The position numbers were made by a program, and so were the translations under genes. A DNA stretch of 64,000 nucleotides, taken from the NCBI GenBank assembly GCA_023213395.1, contig CM041465.1, positions 248,751,741 to 248,815,740 on the forward strand, given 5' to 3'. The notes beneath the pieces were generated by a model. The model was not told the DNA's origin. It searched no databases and worked only from the letters and a program-made list of their open reading frames with translations. Below are positions 55,501-64,000 of the stretch, in pieces. This DNA comes from Cycas panzhihuaensis. Taxonomy: Eukaryota > Cycadophyta. Within the stretch, counting starts at the first letter, position 1; every line of letters starts with the position of its first letter.

Positions 55501-56880
55501 ATGCTTGTCTATGGTATAAACATAAGTTGGTGATAATTAATGTTTGTGAACTACATCAATTTGTTTATTATAAGATGCATAGTAGTCTACATGAAAGCCA
55601 TGTTGGTGTTAGAAAGATCTTTTAATCAACTAGAAGTGTCGTGTATTAAAAAAGTATTAAAAAATATATTATGGATTATACTAATAACTATTTAGAAACT
55701 CAAGTTAATAAGGAAGAGCATAAAAAATCTTTGGATTTACTACAACGTTTCCCATTGTATAAAGGTCAATGGCATTATGTTTTTATGGACTTTATAACCC
55801 ATTAGCTTAAAACTCAAAAGCAACATAATCATATCCTAGTTATGGTAGATCAACTCACAACATTAGAAAAATGTATTCCTTATTAACTGACTTGCTCTAA
55901 TGCTGATATTACTTTAATTGTCTTGACTTAAGTTTCTTCTTATTTTAATATGCCAAAAGGTAATTGTTAGTCATAGTAATCCTAATTCATTACAATATTT
56001 TAAATAGAAATTTTTACATCCTTAAGGCTCAACTATTTTTCAATAGTATATATCATCTTCAAGGTGATAACCAAATAGAGCTACTTAATCAAATATAAAA
56101 GGATATTTTAAGGGCACATTTTACAAAATGCCAAACTACTTAGGATGAGAGGCTATCATTAATGGAGTTTTACAATAACAATATCCAATCATCTTTTAAA
56201 ATGTCACAATTCAAATCATTATTAAATTATGATCCATTAAATCCTCTTACCCTTGGTATTATTTAAACCAAAGCACTATCAATAATGAAATGACAAAAGA
56301 CACGGAAGTTATAATAACTAGTTGTAAAGCAAATTTAATCAATGTGTAAAATTGAGCTAAATTTTTTGCAAATCAATACAACACCTTGAGCATTTGAAGT
56401 GGGCGAATATTTTTTTGTCAAAATAAAACTAAGAAGTAATCCATTATCTATAGGAAATTGTTCCTGGTTATCTATAAGGTATTGTGAATTATTTGAGGTG
56501 TTGAAAAATGTTGGTAATATAACTTATTATTTTTAATTACCATGATGTATGAAGGTACACCAAGTTTGCCATGTTTGTTAGTGAAAAAAAACTTCATCAT
56601 ATTTTGAAAAAAAAAATCCCATGATCATAGGTATCTAAGATGTTGATCTTATAATGCATAAACTAGAAAGAATTTATAATACTTCAACTAAAAAGCTATT
56701 AGAACAAAGGAATAGTTAAATACATAATATAATAGATAAAACAACCAATTAAGGAGGCTATTTCGGAGTCTAAAAGTTTAATAAAGGAAAATATTTTATT
56801 ATCCATGGATTATTGAAGTAATGATCTACCTAAAAGGATAAATAATGTAATAGATCCAAAAAAGTTCGTATAATCTCATT
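55501..56880 (+). pseudogene. Gyp integrase and C-terminal domain
   Basis: Zinc-binding part HSSLHESHVGVRKIF (H…H), then DYTNNYLETQVNKEEHKK (CxxC decayed), LLQRFPLYKGQWHYVFMDFIT with the first catalytic Asp, KTQKQHNHILVMVDQLT, and TISSRDPKF-like and QIELLNQI segments around 55960-56100 where second and third catalytic positions are expected. Near 56420-56560 are VKIKLRSNPLS, NCSWLSIRYCELFEVLKNVGN and KVHQVCHV, the end-domain pattern of chromovirus-like gypsy elements. A chromodomain was looked for at 56600-56750; only weak traces were seen. Confidence 0.85.
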
Positions 56881-56899
56881 ATAACCCTAGGAGGGGACA

Positions 56900-57391
56900 T
56901 GCACTATTATTTTAGCATTATGTCGCACCATGTATCATGATTATAATACTTAGTGGGACTTACTTGTGCAAAAAAGACTATTTCTAGTAGTGGTAGTCAT
57001 CAAGGGGTATTTATAAAGCCCTCAAAAGGTGACTCTTAACTCTCCACGTCATTAGTGACTATTTATTTTATTTCCAATGGCCTTTCATATGGTCAAACTA
57101 ATGCTTCACTATTCGCCTCACTAATGACTTTTCACTTCATTTTCATTGAACTTTAATGTGGCCATTCCATATAGTATTTAAGGAGAAGGAATTTGAGCAA
57201 AACCTAATTGAATGTTTATTTCCCTAAATAAGCTTGTGAGGAGAGCTACACCAGCGCTAAGGGATTCTACTTAAAGGAGGTTGTTGTGTGTAGCACAATT
57301 ATAAAGGTTACAATAGGTAACCTTATTGTGAAAGTCATTATGGGTAGTGAGGTTCTTGTATATAACCATATTGTTACATGTAGCATCAACA
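56900..57391 (+). repeat. Probable Gyp 3' LTR
   Basis: A purine tract CTAGGAGGGGA (56888-56898) precedes TGCACTATT. The block ends GCATCAACA (TG…CA) 492 bases later. TATTTATAAA (57009) and TATTTAAGGAG (57175) could be promoter TATA elements. The 5' partner is not in the window, so the boundaries are inferred. Confidence 0.55.
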
Positions 57392-60300
57392 GTTGGCACT
57401 AACACATCCAAGTAACTCCAATAATGGAATTAATACATCCAATAGATACCTTTATGAAATATGATACTAATAGGATGATATTATTAGTGAGATGGACTAA
57501 TCACCTACTATTATTTAAATACAAGATAGTTTGTAGTAGAAGTTATCATATTACTACCCTCTATTGTGGTATTACTTAGCTCTCTTTAGTGTTTGGTTTC
57601 CTTCTTATTTACTCACAAACACTCTAATCAAGATTCTTTCTCAATGTCTTCTATTTTAATTTATTCTTTATTAAAAATGTATTTATTATGTAACATAGAA
57701 AATTAGATGCACAATTCTTGTTATCTATAAACTTATGGATCTAGAAATTATATTATGAAAAGTTTTTATTTTATTTAGGATGAATTTTTTAAAACCTAAG
57801 ACTTTCATATTGTTCATTATTGTGGGTTATAACAAGATGCAGAATTGATATTCCTAAGAGATTTAAGAGGTTAAAACTTATAATATTAAAATGCATTTAT
57901 AAGAAATAGTGTTCCTTATAAGATTGAAACTTACCATGTTAAAATGTGTTTATGATAAAAGGGTACCCATACCCCACCCACATTGATAAAGTACTCCTAC
58001 ACCATCATTAAAGTTAGAAAAAGACAATTAATGGTTGATTTTTATTTGAATGTTATTCATTTTCATTTGCTAGAGCACGTTTGATGTAATATTCTTAAAT
58101 AAATTATTCCACCCATTTTTTTAAATATATTCTATAAGAATGTTAGGTAGATAAATCATATCTTATAAGAGATAATTATTATTTAATTTTACATATGATG
58201 GTTCACCATTCAGAGGAGCTATAAAGATTTATAACAAACTCATCCTTGTAGAATAATGTTCTAAATTTTGTTTAAATTAAGGTTGAACATGATTAAAGAG
58301 TTTGAATTCCCTCTATTAAAAGATTCAAGCATTACATCTAAATTCAAGGAACATAGAAAGTATTTCCCATATTAACTAGTTCTATATGCACTTTCTAAAA
58401 TAATCTCCCAAATAATACACATTTGAGATTCTTAGGTTTTACAACTCCTAACTTATCTTTTGTTTCTTTTGAAATGAATGATTTGTGAGAATATATATAG
58501 TGGTATATGCCACTATTAAATAATTTAGGAACCCAGCCTTAGAGGAAAACCCCATAAGGGAGAAATGTCAACAATAGATAAAATTAGGTGCATGCCTTCC
58601 CTATGCCCTGCAACTTCTATATATGTGTACATATAATAGTTGATTTAGGAGATGTAGGATATAATATACCTTCCCTTCCTCAAAAGCTCTATCCTAAAAA
58701 CTTTGTTATTTTAGGACCACACATACCTTTCCATCTTACAAACCTTGACATCAAATCTTTATTGTTTTCAGGATCCCATATGCTCCTCATTCTTAAGAAT
58801 TTTAATTTAAAGGTTTGATTTCTTGTAGACCACATGTACCATCCCTTCTTACAATCCTTATTCTTATAATTTATCCTAATTTCTAGTATTTATGCCGATA
58901 TGATGTAATACTAGTTGTTGCTATTGAGACATAACTCTAGCACCATGTTTAGTACAAAAATAATTGAATGAATAATATACCTAATAAGAATTAAACTTAT
59001 AATTAGATGAAATGAGAAATATGCATGAAGTACAGTAAAAAATAAAATATACACACAATTCAATAGAAAAAAAGAGTTGGAAGAAAGGTCAAACTTCAAT
59101 TATTTAATAGAATACTGCACATATTTATCAAAAAAGTTCACCTCATGTGAGAGAATTTAAAAATCAATCTTTATATACTTAGCATAAATTTTAACAAATC
59201 CACTAGCACACCATTTCATCATGTTTATAGCACAATAGTCACATATATAAGAGAGTAATAAGGGATCCCAACACAATATTTTATGAGATTAGATATGACA
59301 TTCAACTTCCACCCCCATAACATTCAATTTCATAAACAATAAATAACAAATGTCATATCAAAATTCAATTACTTCCTTTGCCTTCAAATAGTGTTATAAA
59401 TGTCAACAAATTCCATCTTGCCTCCATCTTCATCAAATTACTCTCAAGGGTCTTCAATCTCTTGATATCCATATAAAGGTTTAACCATCTACAACTATAC
59501 ATGGGGAACTAACCACTATAACTGTCAATTTGCTAGTAGGGGGCTCTAAGTATGTGGTTTTCTTAGCTACATACAATAGTTATACCCCAAGAATATGTCA
59601 TACTACTTTTTAAAGTAGCATAATTTATCCTACCTCTTGCTTTATGGGATTATGTAACTTCTTCGATAACTATTATCTAAAAATATATCAAACATTAACA
59701 CTTTCCACTAACATTACATCAAAGTGAGCTCTTTGGCCTTACAATATCATCATCAAGAGTAATACAATGTTCTATCTCTTAGTTAACAAGTTTTGACATA
59801 CAAACAACCATGACTAAAAGATTTTGAGACTCAAGATATGACTTGATTAAATATCATTTTTTATAATAACTCTCTTTTTTGATAATTTTCTAACTTTTTT
59901 TTCTCATAAAGTGGATTATCATGAGCCTAAGAATATGAAACCTAATACAATTTTATCTCCTATTAGTAGAATATTTACATCAATAATATATTGTGAAATA
60001 TTTAAAACCATAAAATCATGTAAAAATTATCATGTGTACCTACAAAATAAAAGAAACCCTAGTTTTAAAAAATGATATTTTTCATACTTGTGTCAAATAC
60101 AAACTAAAATTTTTATTATGAACCAGATGAAAGAGAAAAAAATATGTTATTTTTCTCACATCTCATCAAAATAGGTTCTGTTTGCTTCATAAATTTAAAA
60201 ATGGGCCTTAATTATGCAATAAATGAGTTATAAATCTTCTTTTTTCTTATTTTTCATCGAAATACATATTCATAACTATTAATGCATATTCATGTGTATT

Positions 60301-60600
60301 TAAGAAACCTCAAAATCATCAATTAATGCCAAAATATACCTAAAATAATTCACTTATAAACATGTAAAAAATCACTTAACTTTGTCAATTAAAATCTTTA
60401 TAATGTTTCATCTATCTCATAGTCTACTTTCCAATGATTTAGAAGTATCAAAAATTTAACCTTATATAGAAAGGTTATCCTCAACAAAATGATTATATAT
60501 CATGTAAAAATGAAATGATGTTAAATTTTATGTTAAGAACATTTTAGATTTTAACTTCTACATGCAAACTTGTTCTAGTGACTACCAAAAAACTTAACAG
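57392..60600. other. No gene seen; diffuse repeat-like DNA
   Basis: AT-rich, with short unsupported open frames only (for example 58588-58818 +, 58911-59099 -). A degenerate repeat of about 55-60 bases is visible at 58690-58860. A fragment GAGGAAAACCCCATAAGGG at 58540-58558 recalls the GAAAACCCC motif of element UTRs. Nothing else can be supported. Confidence 0.6.
58690..58860 (+). repeat. Degenerate ~55-60-bp repeat, polypyrimidine-AG-ACCACAT pattern
   Basis: Three units each contain a T-rich run, AG, then GACC/GATC-CA(C)AT, a pyrimidine-rich CCTTTCC or CCTTCTT patch and CTTACAA or CTTAAGAA. Divergence is high. Confidence 0.45.
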
Positions 60601-61205
60601 TGTCAAAACTTTTATTCTATAATGTTAAGTTATGTATTATGTAAAGTTAATTTATCACTTAAATATGATAAAGTACAAACACATATTGCTCTAATATGTG
60701 TAATGTTGTAACTTATGGGTTAATCGAATCTTCAACCTTGTGTTTACATATTTATACATATGTATTCATGATGGATGTGGCTTTCATGCAATTTACTTGT
60801 GTGCATGTTTGACACACACATATTTCTCTATTGTGTCTAATGTTGTAACTTATAGGTCAATGGACCCTTCACCTTTGTATTTTCATATTTGTACATATGT
60901 ATGTATAATAGATGTGTCGTTCATACAATTTACTTATGTGCATATTTGACACTTGTTAAATATGCAGCATCCTAAAGGGCATTCCTCACCTATATGTTGA
61001 GACCATTTTCTCATGTGTAGACAAGAGAGTATGAGATGTAATGTTATGTTATTTATTTGAATATAAGTTAATCTTGATTAAAATTAGGATTAATTCCTCT
61101 TCCTACATTACTAGTGTGTTTAGTTTCTTACTTAGTTGATGTTATTATTGATGCCAATCATCTAACCCTTGTTCTTCATCGTCCCCATATGATCTCTTTC
61201 TAATA
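60601..61205 (+). repeat. D-family LTR, plus strand, enlarged by a duplication
   Basis: Aligns with the complement of the D LTRs, for example TGTCAAAACTTTTATT against TGTTAGACCTTTATGTT and the ATTTGAATATAAGTTAAT block. It starts TGTCA and ends CTAATA (CA decayed). 605 bases rather than 537-539, mainly because of the internal duplication at 60692-60951. It is followed by TTCGTATCAATGG and D-type leader. Confidence 0.82.
60692..60951 (+). repeat. ~130-bp tandem duplication within the D-like LTR
   Basis: 60692-60820 and 60822-60951 are close copies: both contain GTAATGTTGTAACTTA or CTAATGTTGTAACTTA, ACATATGTATTCATGATGG or its ACATATGTATGTATAATAG counterpart, and end in GTGCATRTTTGACAC. The two D LTRs have one copy. 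The 69-codon frame 60740-60949 merely follows the duplication. Confidence 0.88.
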
Positions 61206-62025
61206 TCTTCGTATCAATGGTACTTAGTAGGCGAGTGCTTGCTAATTTTTTAAGGCTAAGGAGATGTACCAAAACCCTTGGTGATGAAATTTGTAATCTG
61301 AAGGTGATCCAAGGCAAACTTTACTCTATTTTCATTTCATATTTGGTATTTTAAGGGTTTAAGATCAACCTTTTTTTTTTCTTTTAAAGAATTTTAACAC
61401 TTGTAAAATGGAAAATAAAAGGAAATCTATATTTTTCTCTTCAATTCTATATATCAAAAGTTATTATTGCAAGTCTTCTTGATCGTTGGTGAGGGATTTT
61501 GTAGCCTACACTCTATTTAAAGTAATTTTTGTTATCCAAACTATTATTCGACATTTAGTTTACTAATTAACATATGTTTTATAGAGCAAAACCTTGCCTA
61601 CTGAAGAAAAACAACTCTATTTGCAAGTAAAAAATTATGCAGCTCTATATTAGACTTCACTTAATATCTGAGGAGGTTCATCATCTCCATTTTTATCATC
61701 TACACTGTGCTTGGGTCCTTTCATAAAGTGGTGATTATCCATTTGCCTCACAAAAGCCATGTATCCCTCCAATAAGAAAAATAGATCATTTTCACTCAAC
61801 GCTCCAACAATCCCTAAGAATCTGTGCCAAAATCATTATATTCTACTATAGATATCATTTCCATCATTCTTCTGAGATTTTGAAGCTCTATTTGATAAAT
61901 TCAATTAATAATTATCTTCTCTACATATGATTGTCATCACTGTAATTTGAGTTTTTAACAAAAGTTTTATTTTTAAAACATTTTAATATAACTTTGGCTT
62001 ATAAAATTTGGCATACACTAGGAAT
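61206..62025 (+). other. D-type leader remnant
   Basis: 61207-61219 is a decayed primer-binding site. 61225-61340 matches the D leader (complement of 16850-16925), including CCAAAACCCTTGGTGAT. Beyond 61400 I find no gene; the sequence runs into H. The rest of this D copy is not in the window. Confidence 0.65.
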
Positions 62026-62351
62026 TGTTAGAAAACACAACTAAAACAAACAAGGTTGATCGGATCTTTCACATCAGGTAGATATCAAATAGAAACAAAT
62101 CACATGAGACACCAGATTGCCATGGGAAACCCTCACAGGAGAAAACCCACAAATAATAATATTTCACATTATGACAAAATGATGATAATACAAAGTTTGA
62201 CTTTGATCTATATTTATAGATCTAAAGTGCCAAATATAATTATAATTTATATCCATCAACTCGGTACACTCGAAAATATTCCTCCATATAATTAGGCACA
62301 TAAATATGGAGGCTTACTTTACATTAGTAGGTATGGACACATTTTCTAATA
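62026..62351 (-). repeat. H 3' LTR
   Basis: Starts TGTTAGAAAAC, ends TTTTCTAATA (CA decayed). The minus-strand purine tract AAGAGGGGAT at 62352-62361 fixes the right end. Contains AAACCCTCACAGGAGAAAACCC, a motif style shared with other copia LTRs here. No partner in the window. Confidence 0.7.
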
Positions 62352-62361
62352 TCCCCTCTTA

Positions 62362-63763
62362 ATGTAAATATGGGGTAATAAGGTTTATCATTGGGAATAG
62401 ATCCCCTCTCAAGGATAACCTTACCCAACCCAATATACACGAATTTCAATGTGACAATCTTCAGTTTGAGCTTGGTGAATACATCCATAATTTAATCTCT
62501 ACTTGGACAATCTTTAACCTGCATCTTCCCTTATTTGGATGTAATGGTGCTATGCCTTGTATGTGCTCAATTCTTTGGAAATACTCTAATAGAATTATAA
62601 CCATACAACTCTCTCTACACCAGATACTTTGTCCATACAACTCAACCATATTCCTTTGACTAAGCCAAGAGGTTGAGCCACTTGAGCCATATGAATCACC
62701 TCTTTGAGTCTTCATTAAGGAATACTGATATGATACAATACGATACCCAACTATCTGAAACTGCTAAAATAAATATCAAACAGACCAAAAGCAACATAAA
62801 GACTAGTGCAAATGTCTCATCATACATTAATCCTTCTTCCTACTAAAGATCACATGTGCAACAAGTCTTCAAACTTGCAAACTAACTAGGTTCTTTGCTT
62901 CAATACAACTCTCCATCATGACTTTGTACTCACTGGAACATTGGTATCTATCATAAGATTTTACTAGCATATTGATCCATGATCTTCAATCATCCTATAG
63001 GTCTTTAACTATCAATAGAAGATAGGTTTGTAATCCATGTCTACTTATTTAACAGCTCTTCATCGTCAATCTCTCACTAGATCTTGCTTCCATCTCAAGA
63101 ACAATGTTAGGTAAACAAACCTCCACACCTGCTGAATAATGACTTAGAAAAGTGAAGAAATAAAGGATAAAATTTGTAACCAAATGATACTAAGTATGAT
63201 ACGTCAATAACTCTTTAACTATATATCTAGACTAATCATAACACATTCCCTTACAGATCACACTATTTGTAAGTTAAACAACCCATAGTCTTCAAACTCT
63301 TGCAATCCCACTGCTACAATCTTAGTCTAAGATGTGTGCACTCTAATGCACTAAAGGAAATAAATGGAAGGCTTCTGACTTAGTCCAAACATACAACAAG
63401 AGGGGAATATATGCCACGAACAGTCATAATAGGGCTACCCATACCTGTCTGCTATAGCTTCTACCATCAAATCTATGGGAGGCAAACCAAAACATATACT
63501 AACCTCACCATCTACATCATAATACTCACCTGTAATATAACCTTACAAGCCAAATGTACATACCATGACAAAGGCATAACTAATTTTAAGGCATCTTGTC
63601 TTAGACCTTTCCATTCACACTTTAACTTTCATTAAACACTCTATCTTGATTCCACATCAGACCAGTTCATATATGCACCTATATTCAAACAACATTAAAC
63701 TAGGCCACAAACCTTATGCTATCATTAGTCTAACTAGCAAAGTATAATGGCCCATCATCAACT
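62362..63763 (-). pseudogene. H RNase H tail and reverse transcriptase remnants
   Basis: The minus strand reads MDVFTKLKLKIV at about 62455-62495 (RNase H end), then, across a deletion, IHMAQVAQPLGLVKG and SCMDKVSGVERVVWL (62590-62700), a decayed YMxQPxGF…LYGLKQAPRAWY, VFLNE (FLNG), and DETFALVF (62800-62830), a decayed YEETFAPV. Beyond about 62900 nothing is readable. The 84-codon frame 62461-62715 is a mixed reading over this. Confidence 0.65.
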
Positions 63764-64000
63764 TGAAGGAAGGATAAATCTAAGGAATAAATCTGACATG
63801 CACCCAATGGAAATGGAGAATAAAAAAGTGATAAAATAAGATATGAGAGCTAAGCTTGGAGGTGATAATATATAATGACTCCCTCCTTGAGATTTTACCT
63901 TTTATTATTGAGGGTGAGCATTAGGGTTAGGATTTTCCTACCTAATGACATAAACTTGAAATTACATCTAAATGCACATAAAGTGCATTTCACTAAAAGA
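63764..64000 (-). repeat. Family-A LTR (A3), cut by the window end
   Basis: Begins TGAAGGAAGGA and follows the A2 LTRs to the window edge, about 237 of 312 bases, including TTACCTTTTATTATTGAGGG and CATTAGGGTTAGGATTTTCC. By orientation it is either a solo LTR or the 3' LTR of a minus-strand element continuing to the right. Confidence 0.9.

Larger units (their letters stand above)
45892..57391 (+). mobile_element. Ty3/gypsy element Gyp, partial, split by G
   Basis: Plus-strand gypsy fragments: end of protease/RT start (45892-46526), RT continuation (54526-55500), integrase and end domain (55500-56880), purine tract and probable 3' LTR. The order protease, RT, RNase H, integrase distinguishes it from the copia elements. 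The 5' LTR, gag and most of the protease are missing; the left end abuts the C 5' LTR. All frames are broken. Removing G leaves about 3.5 kb. Confidence 0.88.
62026..63763 (-). mobile_element. Copia element H, truncated
   Basis: 3' LTR (62026-62351), purine tract and pieces of RNase H and RT on the minus strand. The remaining coding parts and the 5' LTR are absent: A3 begins at 63764. The RNase H core is mostly deleted, since RT motifs lie only about 150 bases upstream of the DVFTK tail. Confidence 0.75.

Noticed and set aside
57381-57405. TTGGCACTAACA after the Gyp LTR as a primer-binding site, making it a 5' LTR
   Set aside because: The purine tract and integrase directly upstream mark it as a 3' LTR. 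No gag follows within 3 kb.
58588-58818. 76-codon plus-strand frame as a gene
   Set aside because: Overlaps a degenerate repeat, no domain.

Overview
The window reads as repeat-dominated nuclear DNA of a land plant with a large genome. It is AT-rich, has no recognisable intact host gene, rRNA gene or tRNA gene, and almost all interpretable sequence is decayed LTR retrotransposon. The age and depth of nesting would suit a conifer or other gymnosperm, but the sequence does not prove this. I use private names: A1, A2, A3 (one family), B, C, D, E, F, G, H for Ty1/copia elements and Gyp for a Ty3/gypsy element.

Layout. 1-3581: A1 (+), cut by the left edge, with its 3' LTR. 3590-3795: remnant of a DUF4283/zf-CCHC_4-type protein (-). 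3796-45891: copia element C (-), spread over 42 kb because four other elements sit inside it: B (3821-9129, in the C LTR), D (10570-17480, in the C reverse transcriptase), E (18545-24928, +, in the C integrase) and F (25396-43315, in the C pre-integrase domain). F itself contains A2 (34838-42484) and an unresolved block (27815-33006). When the insertions are skipped, the C fragments run in correct copia order, RNase H to gag, and most junctions carry 5-bp target duplications. 45892-57391: Gyp (+), whose reverse transcriptase is interrupted by G (46532-54520, -). 57392-60600: no gene seen. 60601-61205: a D-like LTR (+) with leader. 62026-63763: H (-), deleted internally. 63764-64000: start of A3, leaving the window.

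Target-site duplications: B AGATA, A2 GTTGT, F AAGAA and G GTATG (exact); D CTTCT/CTTAT and E TATGT/TATAT (one mismatch). LTRs of B, D, E, F, G and A2 are paired and bounded by tRNA-Met-type primer-binding sites and purine tracts.

There are no operons or pathways. Each element once encoded gag, protease, integrase, reverse transcriptase and RNase H for its own copying. All copies now carry stops and frameshifts. The points most worth a second look are the reconstructable nest, the 3.7-kb partly GC-rich leader of G, a 27-bp tandem array of primer-binding-site-like motifs at 33577-33680, a GC-rich multi-hairpin island in the B LTRs, and E, which has lost its reverse transcriptase core. I found no evidence for a new enzymatic or defence system. 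All comparisons were made by eye.
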